NCBI GenBank assembly: GCA_036850595.1 | Contig: CM072168.1 | Span: forward strand, 16,917,982 to 16,981,981 | Direction of reading: 5' to 3' | DNA length: 64,000 nucleotides | Source of the DNA: Rhyacichthys aspro | Lineage: Eukaryota > Chordata > Actinopteri > Gobiiformes > Rhyacichthyidae | In this document: positions 1 to 7,623 of the stretch, one piece after another | Layout of the letters: every line of letters begins with the position of its first letter | How positions within the stretch are numbered: position 1 is the first letter of the stretch | Notes under the pieces: generated by a model | What the model saw: only the letters and a program-made list of their open reading frames with translations | The model's database searches: none | Told to the model about the DNA's origin: nothing | Translations under genes and position numbers: made by a program

Positions 1-718
1 AGAAATACTTTTAGTTTGATACCTGTTCCTTTATCTAATTATAACTCTATGCTGCCCCCTTATGGACAAAATATGACACGACATATTTCAGAGTCTGTGG
101 TAGTTTTTTACATACAAACAACCAAAGTGTTTGGTCATCAACAACAGTTTCATTTGTTCTGTTGTAATCTGTGCAGAATTGTCTTTATTAAGCATACTAT
201 CCAGCTTTTGTTGAAACAAAATGCAGATCCAAAGGGAAAATTTGAATAAATAACTATATAAAACAAAGAATAAAGTAAAAAGATAATAATTTACATTCAA
301 CACTAGGTTCATCGGTAGTTTTCCAGAAGATAACAGTTTCATTTAAAGTTTATGTTTAGCTCTCAATTTTTGTAGCCCCAGATAGAAATACCCAGTCCAA
401 ATTACCGCATACATCTGCTGCGCCATTACCTGAGCTAAAAGGCTCCACAACTTTTATTAACACAGGCTTTGAGAGGCTGAAGGCCCACATAATTTCATAG
501 TTTTGTTTTTTTTTTTTATAAAAATGTAATTGCACAGTTGCAGTGAGCCACCAGAGAGGGAGCTAAAGAGTCTTAAATGTGGCTTAAAAGTTTCCTTCAA
601 GTGTCCTTCACAAAAATGATGTTATGACATAAAGAAAGTACTTCAAAATGGCTGTTAAATAAAAAGAATGTGATGAAATATAAGTAGAAACTCAAGTTTA
701 TATTTGGGGTCTTCATCA
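1..718. other. sequence downstream of mreg, including its 3' UTR
   Basis: No coding exon is visible. The part next to position 718 should be the 3' untranslated region of the minus-strand mreg gene. Two minus-strand AATAAA signals (seen as TTTATT on the plus strand) lie at 453-458 and 184-189; the first would give a 3' UTR of roughly 260 bases. A run of nine or more T residues lies near 507. The open frames of 77 and 84 codons here have no recognisable protein content and I treat them as chance. Confidence 0.5.
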
Positions 719-796
719 TCAGCCGTCCTTCTTCGGGTACTTCTCTTGGGCCAGTCTGACAAAGTCTTCAGCGCTGTCCAGTGACACCAGGCGATC
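719..796 (-). CDS. mreg: mreg last coding exon
   Basis: This 78-base exon starts in phase 0 after a CAG acceptor with a pyrimidine tract (minus strand) and encodes DRLVSLDSAEDFVRLAQEKY, then PKKDG and a TGA stop at 721-719. It corresponds to the human segment DRLIALDAAEEFFKLARRTY. The stop directly after the PKK motif makes the C terminus shorter than in mammals. Confidence 0.92.
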   Translation of the reverse strand, partial: DRLVSLDSAEDFVRLAQEKYPKKDG

Positions 797-3104
797 CTGA
801 ACAGAAAAGACAAAATCACATCACTCTGACCATGTTTTATAAGTTTTACAAAGTCTGAAATAAAGTGTGCCAGGTTCAGATTAGATTATTCATTACATGC
901 AGGATTATGTGTGCATACTTTCTTTGGCCGGAACATTTCTCATTTATCTCAAATTATGTAGAGCTACCGTTCCTTGGTTTGACTTTGAGTGCATTTCTAT
1001 TTCTGATCTCTACACCAGTCCCAAATACATGTATTCTTGCGTATTCCTGTGTGTGTTTGTTGCACCATGACATATAGGTATCTGCTCTGGTGTCCGGTGC
1101 CAGGTGGGAACAGGCAGGTGTGTTCCAGCAGATATTTCAGCAGCTCGATGGCGCTGCTGAGATGCTCCTGGTCTCGACTGAAGCGGCTCTGTTTGTTCAC
1201 ATTCAACAGGGAGTCCACCTCGCACTGATAACCTGCACATAGAGGAAATGGAAAAAACTACAATAAACAAAAAGACAGTCCAGCCTACGGTACACAGGAA
1301 AGGGTTGAGGATAACATTGTGGGGCATGTGTGTAAAAAAGACAAGTGGGTAACCCGTGTCTCACCGAGCTGAAGCAGGATTTTCTCCCATCGGGATCTGA
1401 CCTCTCTCCGGGTGTAACGCAAAGTGTGGATGTCAAAGTTTAGTTTCTCCCATTCCTACAAGGACAAAAAAATAGTATAATGCAGTTTTTCAAGGTTTTC
1501 TGCTCTCTTGTGCTGGAAAAATTCACTCAAGTTAATGTCTTGTTGGAAATGGCATTAAAAAAACAAAATGAGGACATGAATATCCAATGGTATGACTGAA
1601 ATGGTCCAATAAATATACTCTAGTCCTGCCAGATCCTGGTTGACATTTATTGTGTTGAGTGAGGACTTTAAGACAAAGTGTCCACTGTGTCCTGCTGGAT
1701 GTTTGTCACATGTTCCTAAACGCCCACTTTCTCCTAAAAGTATGACACTGTTCAGCAGATTTGTTTCTGGTTCTTTTTAAAATTATAGTCATACCTTGTA
1801 AGCATTATTGAATTTAAAGCCGATATCATCCTTGTTTTGGGTAGCACCTTATGTTCCAGATCAGAAAAGGATGGTGGTAATGCAGGGATTTAGGAAGAAG
1901 ATGATAATAAATAGGAAATAGTAAAGTAGTTTTGGTATCCTTTACATACATTTTGCATTTTTTTACAGGATTACTAACTGCTCTGCTCCAAGAATAACCC
2001 AGTGTCATGTGTATGTTGCATGCGTTCTGACTGTAATAAATGGCGTACTGTAGATTCCTTCAGAGAAGTACTGGTTCTCTAATGAACTAAGTGAATCAAG
2101 TGTGTGTTTGTGTTGTGTTTGTGGGTCAGGTCTAACTTTAAACTGATCAAACACTCCTTAAACCAGCCTTGACCTGAAGAACTCTACTGTCTCCTCTGAA
2201 GTGAGCATTTTAACATCAGGTTCAAGAGTCAAAACGTTCATTTGGTGAGTCAACATGAAAGTGAGTGAAAGGGTCTTTTGAGAGCCACCTGTGTGTGTGT
2301 CTGTGCTTGTGTGTGTGTCCGTGGGTGTGTGTGCTCTCTCAGTTTATTAGATAATGAGGTTAGAGCATTTTTGGCAACAGTGAAGGATGTGTCATTGAAT
2401 TAGACATTTGTGAAAGCACCGTGGAAAAGCAAAAACTCTCCACAGAGGAGCTTTTCCAGGGACACCACATGATAAATATGATACAGACTTTATCTAATTA
2501 TTATATCATAAGTTAATGCAGTTCTCTTTTTGTGAATTATGCTTTTGAGGTGTTTCCATTAGAGTTGTACATTATACATAACATACGTTGTATTTTATGC
2601 AGCCGACATTTATTCTTTACACATCAGATTCTGTTAGTGCAATTTAAATACTTTTTCTATAGGGAAAATATAAATACTGTAAGCCATAACATCTTGCAAG
2701 AGCATGCTTATTTCATTCTTGAAAACGGCATTTTTTGTGCATAATTTAAACTAACAAAAGCAAATCTATCTTTCTACAACAGCTAATAATAAATTAATAT
2801 CTTGTGTTCTTATCTTCATTTAGACACACACACAACAAGAGCCTGTGTTACCTCTGTGGCTTTGTCGGCCTGGTCCCTCATGCTGATGAAGGCCTGTAAC
2901 TCTCTGTCGGACGACCGCCTCGAAGCCGAGCTGCTGCGTGTTTTGTGACTGGACCACACTTCCACTGAGCTCTTGTGGCCTTGACGCTTGTTCCACGGGT
3001 TTCTACGAGAAGACTGTGGGCCAAAAATGCTCTCCTCCTCGGTGTCGCTGGACTCACTGGACTGCAGCTCGGGCGGACGGGGCGCTGCAGCCGCCTGCGT
3101 GCTG
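719..3104 (-). CDS. mreg: melanoregulin, 3' four coding exons (gene 5'-incomplete here)
   Basis: Melanoregulin is a small membrane-associated protein that acts on lysosome-related organelles; in mammals it is the dilute suppressor product, influencing melanosome distribution and shedding and phagosome/lysosome maturation. Four exons on the minus strand, 3104-2852, 1455-1365, 1232-1066 and 796-719, join in phase with AG/GT borders and give 195 residues plus a TGA stop. The joined protein shows the family landmarks in order: a Ser/acidic-rich stretch with SSDTEEESIFG, then DRELQAFISMRDQADKATE, EWEKLNFDIHTLR, REVRSRWEKILLQLG, the helix ending in RYLYVM, and the ending DRLVSLDSAEDF...YPKKDG. These match the human blocks around EEWQKLNYDIHTLRQVRREV, RYLFVVDRLIALDAAEEFF and YPKKPG. 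The human protein continues about 20 residues past YPKKPG, but this one stops there. The first exon, expected to carry the N-terminal Met and the palmitoylated cysteine cluster, was not found between 3105 and cpo. Assignment rests on recognised motifs, not on a search. Confidence 0.9.
1066..1232 (-). CDS. mreg: mreg penultimate coding exon
   Basis: This 167-base exon begins with the last two bases of a split Gly codon and ends in phase 0 at VM before a GTGCAA donor. It encodes the segment from YQCEVDSLLNVNKQ to GHQSRYLYVM, matching the human ADSLLSVTK and ERYLFVV blocks. Confidence 0.92.
1365..1455 (-). CDS. mreg: mreg internal coding exon
   Basis: This 91-base exon encodes EWEKLNFDIHTLRYTRREV and SRWEKILLQL plus the first base of a Gly codon. 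It has a consensus GTGAGA donor and a TGTAG acceptor on the minus strand. The DIHTLR block is nearly identical to mammalian melanoregulin and is the strongest single piece of evidence for the gene. Confidence 0.93.
1456..2851 (-). other. mreg intron (1.4 kb)
   Basis: Intron between the exon ending KATE and the exon starting EWEKLNF, with GT...AG borders on the minus strand. It contains an impure TG-rich tract at about 2289-2332 and no recognised coding segment or mobile element. Confidence 0.8.
2852..3104 (-). CDS. mreg: mreg first exon found in this window (internal)
   Basis: This 253-base exon carries one base of a split codon and then 84 codons. It is rich in Ser, Arg and acidic residues (ELQSSESSDTEEESIFG, then KTRSSSASRRSSDRELQAF) and ends ISMRDQADKATE, matching human LIVIRNQQAKDSE. 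The acceptor is TTTCTGTCTTCAG and the donor GTAACA. The Ser-rich half is poorly conserved in the family, so the upstream border rests on splice signal and phase only. Confidence 0.85.
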
Positions 3105-4087
3105 CTGAAGACAGAAACAAGGATGAGTTTAAAATGCAGGACGTTAAGTTTTAGTGTTGTTATAGAAGTAGGTACCGCAAAATGGCACTCTTCTCCTCTC
3201 TGCTGTGTTTCAGATAGTAATGGCAGCAGCAGAGGGTCAAGTGAGCACCCATCTGCCTTTTCCAAAAGTTTCCAAAAGTAGCAATTCCAAAAAAAATCAA
3301 TGACACCTTCTGCCACAGAGTATTGATGAACTGAACAGCATCTTTGCTCCTGTCGTAAAGACCAAACTTCTGCCACTGACCAGATTTGTGTCCTTCCCCT
3401 ATTTGCTGGCGCCCGTCCTGTCTGTCAATTACATTATCCACGTGAGTCCAACAGGAGACAACAACAAGACTCACACAGGACGCTGGAGGAATGAATGGTC
3501 TTGATTCAGTGATTCCTGATGGAGCAGACGGCTGAGAGACTGAGGTGGCCCAGATGGTCCAATAAAATAGAAAAAAACCTGCTAGACAAGCCCACCATAC
3601 AAAAACAAATTTAAGTAATGACATATTTCAACTTTTTGTGACAAAGTTTAGAAAGCATTGGATGAAATCCCAGGAAAACTGTTTGACATCCAAACCATCC
3701 AAATTCAGTCTTTTATTGATACATTTATGGAGAGACCTCTGTGTCTGTTTAAAACAATCAAGACATTTAAATAGTGTTGATTTTAAAACTAGTCTTAAGA
3801 TCAACACCATACTCAAATACTATAACACTGTAGGGTTGTACCAGCCCTGACTCAGGACACTTTTCTTAGTTCTACTGTCACGGTTGTTACTTCGTGTTTT
3901 GTCAGATTATATAATGTGACTGAGGCTTATCTCATCATCATAAATGTTAATAAATAACTTCTGCTGATCTTTTAATCTGGCTGGCATGAATTTACAGCTG
4001 CATTGTGCATAGTGTTGGCTTGTTAAACTGACATTTTTGCACACGATCTGCTCATAAATCCCACAAGGAAGCAAGAGAAATTCACAA
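3105..4087. other. mreg upstream intron and/or mreg-cpo head-to-head interval
   Basis: No exon is supported here on either strand. I looked on the minus strand for an mreg first exon (Met followed by a Cys cluster, ending two bases into a codon before GT) and did not find one. The 154- and 186-codon minus-strand frames overlapping this stretch are mostly read-through of intron and have no family resemblance. The interval should contain the cpo promoter at its right end. Confidence 0.6.
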
Positions 4088-4152
4088 ATGGATCTTAAAT
4101 CACATATAGGTCTTTTTCTTGTTATAAATACTGGATTACAGACTTATCAAAG
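4088..4152 (+). CDS. cpo: cpo exon 1 (start codon, putative signal peptide)
   Basis: ATG at 4088 opens 21 codons plus two bases, MDLKSHIGLFLVINTGLQ and on, before a GTGAGT donor. The stretch is moderately hydrophobic and phase-compatible with exon 2, forming an AG|T Ser codon. No in-frame ATG exists in exon 2 before the conserved YDYTKYHPMDE block, so an upstream exon is required, but a different one further 5' cannot be excluded. Confidence 0.6.
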
Positions 4153-7100
4153 GTGAGTTTTATACCATACAATATTATGCAGTTTTTCAGATCTTATCTG
4201 TTCTTATGCCTGTGTCTGTCTACAGTACGTACTCAGGCTGTTGTTTTTTTTGCATTTATAGTGAAGTGACGGGTTTTAAATTGTCACCAAACTATGACTA
4301 CACAAAATATCACCCAATGGACGAGGTAACAGATTATTAACAGTCAAGTAAATTAGCAATAAAGTAGTACACACATGATTATTTGTAGATTACTCATTGA
4401 CTATGAGTTAAGTTGATTATAATCTTTATGAACACTGCCCACTGCACAGATTTATGGTTGGATCAAAGACACAGAACAGAAGAACCCAGAGCTGATCTCC
4501 TCTTCAGTCTACGGACACACTTTTGAAGGAAGAAACATCACACTCATGAAGGTGTGTAAAGCTCTCGGATTGGAAATTAAATTGTTACGTGAATTAAGAC
4601 TAAATTCTTCTTTTCAGCTGGGTCTAAAGAATCCAGAGGGCAGAGAGAAGAAGGTGATCTGGATGGACTGTGCGATTCACGCTCGAGAGTGGATCGCTCC
4701 TGCTTTCTGCCAGTGGTTTGTCAAAGAGGTGTGGACACTAGACATCAGTGCCTTGATACGTTCAGTGACTATAGATTAAGTATGTACTTCTTTTCAGATT
4801 GTGCTGTCTTACAAAACTAATAAGCACCTTAAGCAGATGCTGGAGAACCTTGACATCTTTGTGACTCCAGTGGTCAATGTGGACGGATACATCTACAGCT
4901 GGGCCAATAACAGTGTGAGTGCTTAAATACTAGTCGTCTTCAGTTGATACAGTCTTAAATGTACTGTGAATATGTCTCTTAGACTCGTCGGTGGAGGAAG
5001 TCTCGCTCCTCTCCTCCAGCAGGAAGTAGCTGTTATGGAGTCGACCTCAACAGAAACTTCAATGCCAACTGGGGAAGTCAGTCTCCTGTTTAAAAATGCA
5101 ACATAATCGCACAAATACTATAAATCTATTAATCTGGGGAAATTACAGCTGAGTTTTTAAACCCTGATGGGACAAATTAGTATTTAAAGGGCAAATTCTT
5201 AAGACTATTTCATTTATTTGCATTTCCACAACATGTCGACTATTATTTATTAGCCTATTTCACCAGTGTTTAGCCATTTTAGCGCTAACATCTAAACTAA
5301 TGATTCTTTTATCATGTCTCCAGCGGTCGGTGTGTCCTTCGACAGTTGTGCAGACACTTACTGTGGAGCAGGACCAGGCTCTGAGCCCGAGGCTAAAGCT
5401 GTCATGGACTTTGTAGGTAATGACAAAACTACATTTCCTCTGTTTCTAACCTGACCCAACCTGTTGTTCCAAGCGATCCAATCATTTTGGTTTGTACTAT
5501 TGTGTTTGCATGCAGGGGGTATGGTGAAAAAGGTCCTATGCTTCCTCACCATTCACTCAGCTGGACAACTCATACTGCTGCCATATGGACACCCACAGAT
5601 CTCAGCGCCCAATTATGAAGAACTGGTGAGTGTCTGTGCTTCTTCAAATCTGTACAACAGTGGTGTCAAAGTCAAAGTGGTGAGGGGCCACAATAATGAA
5701 TAAGAATCCTGTCAGAGGCCGAAGAGAGTCACATTTGGAAGCTTTTATTAAATTTTGAATGTGAGATTTCATCTTAATTTGAATTAATTCATTTTGTCCT
5801 TTTATGGAAACTGGTTTTAGTTGGATCTGAACCGGTTTTATATCAATTTGAACGGGATTTAGATGGATTTGAACATGTTTTAGATGGATTTGAACATGTT
5901 TTAGATGAATTTGAACGGGATTTAGATGGATTTGAACATGTTTTAGATGGATTTGAACAGGTTTTAGATGAATTTGAACACATTCTAGTTGGATTTGAAC
6001 AGGTTTTAGATGGATTTGAACATGTTTTAGATGGATTTGAACATGTTTTAGTCGGATTAGAACAGGTTTTAGATGAATTTGAACACGTTCTAGTTGGATT
6101 TGAACAGGTTTTAGATGGATTTGAACAGGTTTGGATGGATTTGAACAGGTTTGATTTATCTTTGTAACAACAATCAAATCCATCTAAAACCTGTTCAAAT
6201 CCATCTAAAACTTAGTGCCAGAAATACCACCTTCTAAATGTATTAAAGGGCCAAATAAAACATTGCAATGGGCTGCATTTGGCCCCTTGGCCTTGAGTTT
6301 CACATGTGTGCTGTACAACATAAAGATCTTCACTTATTTATATATAGCTGCAGTGTAAGTTTTAAGTTTTAGTTTCTATGTCCAGGTTTCTGTGGGTGAA
6401 GCTGCAGCAGCAGAAATGAAAAAGATTCATGGGATGGACTACACTGTGGGAACATCTCCACAAATCCTCTGTAGGACACACTCATACACTACATACTGTG
6501 ACACTGATGGAAACATGTAGCATAAGGCAATAAAAAGGTCTGACAGATCTATATTTGGACACAATAGGACAAATGGATGTGAATATAATGCAAAATACTA
6601 TTACCATAAGTTTAGCTATAGGTTGAATAATAAAGATTTACATAATATTGTCCAAAAAAAAAAAATAAGCTAAATGAAATGTCCCATCTTTGACTAAAAT
6701 TGGTAAATCTTAGTAACTTTTTAGATGATTTTCAGTTTGTTAAAACCATAGACACTTTTATGATTGTTCTAAATCATGTTGTACTTTTTACCTCAGTTTT
6801 GCTGCTACTTTCTCAGATCCAAATTCAGGTTCTAGCCGTGACTGGGCCCGTCTCAGTGGGATCCCGTTCTCTTACACTTTTGAGTTGAGAGACAAAGGTA
6901 ATGACAAAATGAAGTAGTCTGTTTTAAACTCTCTGTTGTTAAATAAATCCTCTGTAATTGTGACTCGTCAGGTGAGTTCAGCCACTTACTTCCTGAAGAG
7001 CAGATCGAGCCGGCCTGTGAGGAGGCCTACGCTGGAGCTCTGTCCATCATCTCATACGTTCACTATAAAACCTTCAACAACGGCACCATCCCTAACTCTG

Positions 7101-7201
7101 TGGTGGCAGTCACACGCATCAGCTCTCTGTTTGGTTTTGTTCTGACAATCTGGAGCTCTACTGTCTGCATTTCTGTCACCGCTGGACTCTTGAGTGGATA
7201 A
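4088..7201 (+). CDS. cpo: carboxypeptidase O (M14A zinc carboxypeptidase), complete 11-exon gene
   Basis: A metallocarboxypeptidase that trims C-terminal acidic residues from peptides; the mammalian enzyme is GPI-anchored on the intestinal brush border. Eleven exons (4088-4152, 4262-4325, 4450-4551, 4618-4728, 4798-4914, 4983-5076, 5324-5416, 5516-5625, 6386-6470, 6817-6897, 6972-7201) join in phase to 383 codons plus TAA; human CPO has 374. Zinc ligands are His98, Glu101 (HAREW) and His229 (IHSAGQL). Substrate residues include Arg158 and Asn176-Arg177 (DLNRNF), Tyr281 (the Tyr248 equivalent) and catalytic Glu303 (TFELRD). The pocket residue equivalent to CPA position 255 is Arg288 (GSSRDW); this Arg separates CPO from CPA (Ile) and CPB (Asp) and predicts acidic-residue specificity. 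As in human CPO the large N-terminal prodomain is missing. The last 25 or so residues are hydrophobic, as in a GPI signal. Sequons include NIT, NNS, NST and NGT. The first exon (weak signal-peptide character) is the least certain part. Confidence 0.93.
4262..4325 (+). CDS. cpo: cpo exon 2
   Basis: 64 bases encode EVTGFKLSPNYDYTKYHPMD and E before GTAACA. The YxxYHPMDE segment is the junction between a residual propeptide and the mature catalytic domain, matching human YSYNIYHPMGE. Confidence 0.9.
4450..4551 (+). CDS. cpo: cpo exon 3
   Basis: 102 bases, phase 0 at both ends, encoding IYGWIKDTEQKNPELISSS to GRNITLMK. It corresponds to the first helix and strand of the catalytic fold and carries an NIT glycosylation sequon. 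Confidence 0.92.
4618..4728 (+). CDS. cpo: cpo exon 4 (first zinc motif)
   Basis: 111 bases, phase 0, encoding LGLKNPEGREKKVIWMDC then AIHAREWIAPAFCQWFVKE. His98 and Glu101 of HAREW are the first two zinc ligands and Arg100 is the Arg71 equivalent. Confidence 0.97.
4798..4914 (+). CDS. cpo: cpo exon 5
   Basis: 117 bases, phase 0, encoding IVLSYKTNKHLKQMLENLD then IFVTPVVNVDGYIYSWANNS. The P-V-x-N-x-DGY block is typical of M14A carboxypeptidases. The TTTTCAG acceptor and GTGAGT donor are strong. Confidence 0.95.
4983..5076 (+). CDS. cpo: cpo exon 6 (substrate-binding Arg and Asn-Arg)
   Basis: 94 bases encoding TRRWRKSRSSPPAGSSCYGV then DLNRNFNANWG and one base of a Thr codon. WRK supplies the Arg127 equivalent; DLNRNF supplies the Asn144/Arg145 equivalents that hold the substrate C terminus. 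The loop is one residue longer than in bovine CPA. Confidence 0.95.
5324..5416 (+). CDS. cpo: cpo exon 7
   Basis: 93 bases encoding VGVSFDSCADTYCGAGPGSE then PEAKAVMDFV, with split codons at both ends. The SCxxxYCG pair matches a conserved disulfide region and GxSEPE is a family signature. A short near-copy of part of this exon lies at 7601-7623. Confidence 0.95.
   Translation, partial: RSVCPSTVVQTLTVEQDQALSPRLKLSWTL
5516..5625 (+). CDS. cpo: cpo exon 8 (third zinc ligand)
   Basis: 110 bases encoding GMVKKVLCFLTIHSAGQLIL then LPYGHPQISAPNYEEL. His229 in TIHSAGQL is the third zinc ligand and PYG the Tyr198-region signature. The GTGAGT donor at 5626 begins the intron that carries the transposon at 5658-6310. 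Confidence 0.95.
5658..6310. mobile_element. hAT-like non-autonomous transposon, copy A, in cpo intron 8
   Basis: The 653-base element is bounded by an exact 8-bp direct repeat, CTGTACAA, at 5650-5657 and 6311-6318, the target-duplication length of the hAT superfamily. The left end reads CAGTGGTGTCAAAGTCAA and the right end, reverse-complemented, CACACATGTGAAACTCAA: an imperfect terminal inverted repeat. It has no transposase frame. Most of the interior (about 5816-6210) is a 21-bp minisatellite. A shorter copy in the opposite orientation lies at 26630-27131. Confidence 0.85.
5816..6212. repeat. 21-bp minisatellite inside the hAT-like element
   Basis: About eighteen units of the type TTTTAGATGGATTTGAACA+G/T, differing at a few positions (AGATGG, AGATGA, AGTTGG; ACAGG, ACATG, ACGGG). 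The array runs in one direction to about 6170 and ends with roughly two units in the opposite direction at 6174-6212, so the end can fold on itself. Because the unit is a multiple of three, the minus strand is open across it and gives a 179-codon frame of heptad repeats (VQIHLKP-like) that is a repeat artefact, not a protein gene. Confidence 0.92.
6386..6470 (+). CDS. cpo: cpo exon 9
   Basis: 85 bases encoding VSVGEAAAAEMKKIHGMDYT then VGTSPQIL plus the first base of the Tyr codon that completes the substrate-capping Tyr281. Acceptor CCAG; donor GTAGGA. Confidence 0.93.
6817..6897 (+). CDS. cpo: cpo exon 10 (specificity pocket and catalytic Glu)
   Basis: 81 bases encoding PNSGSSRDWARLSGIPFSYT then FELRDK. 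Arg288 in SSRDW is the CPO-type pocket residue for acidic substrates, and Glu303 in FELRD is the general base equivalent to Glu270. Confidence 0.96.
6972..7201 (+). CDS. cpo: cpo exon 11 (stop codon, GPI-type tail)
   Basis: 230 bases encoding EFSHLLPEEQIEPACEEAYA to the TAA at 7199-7201. After the last catalytic-domain helix come a Thr/Asn linker with an NGT sequon and then a hydrophobic run, RISSLFGFVLTIWSSTVCIS and VTAGLLSG, as expected for a GPI-anchor signal. Confidence 0.94.
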
Positions 7202-7231
7202 GTGTCTTTGAGAAGTATTTTCCTATTTCAT

Positions 7232-7245
7232 ACACCAGGTGGCAG
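7232..7245 (+). promoter_or_regulatory. CTCF-like motif in the cpo 3' UTR
   Basis: ACACCAGGTGGCAG agrees with the CTCF core CCASYAGRKGGCRS at 13 of 14 positions. A motif alone does not show binding. Confidence 0.35.
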
Positions 7246-7298
7246 TATAACCCCACCATTCACTCATCTGCACTGTCAAGATTTCTTTATTATGAACT

Positions 7299-7304
7299 AA
7301 TAAA
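7299..7304 (+). terminator. cpo polyadenylation signal
   Basis: AATAAA about 100 bases after the cpo stop codon, the first on this strand after the gene. Other AATAAA-like runs occur nearby in AT-rich DNA, so exact usage is not certain. Confidence 0.6.
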
Positions 7305-7590
7305 AATCTAACTATAGTTAAGTGGTTTTGTCATGAAAATATTCAGATCACAGAGTATTATGTTTGTAGTGAATTTGATAATATAAATATGAAAAAATAA
7401 TAAATGCAGTTTGAATCTACCACTAATTACTTTTTAGGATGACTGACTCTGTATAGTTTCATTATATTAAATACAGTACATAAAGTTAACCCAACACAAT
7501 TGGAGTGTTGCACACATCAACATATTTTCCATAAGTTTATAGGCATTTTTAAATTGCATCTCTGGAGTTATGGCTCGTTTGTCAGATCCT

Positions 7591-7623
7591 TAGGTCCATT
7601 GACAGCTGTGCAGACACTTACTG
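7591..7623 (+). pseudogene. possible relic of a duplicated cpo exon 7
   Basis: GACAGCTGTGCAGACACTTA followed by CTG at 7601-7623 matches exon 7 of cpo (5341-5363) at 22 of 23 bases, with weaker similarity a few bases upstream. No neighbouring exons are seen, so it may be a small local copy rather than a second gene. Confidence 0.35.

Noticed and set aside
2816..3376. 186-codon minus-strand frame treated as a single gene
   Set aside because: Only 2852-3104 is a real mreg exon; the remainder is intron read-through upstream of a good acceptor.
5644..6183. 179-codon minus-strand frame with heptad repeats (VQIHLKP type)
   Set aside because: It is the translation of the 21-bp minisatellite inside a transposon; the unit length being divisible by three keeps the frame open. 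No start context, splice signals or homology.
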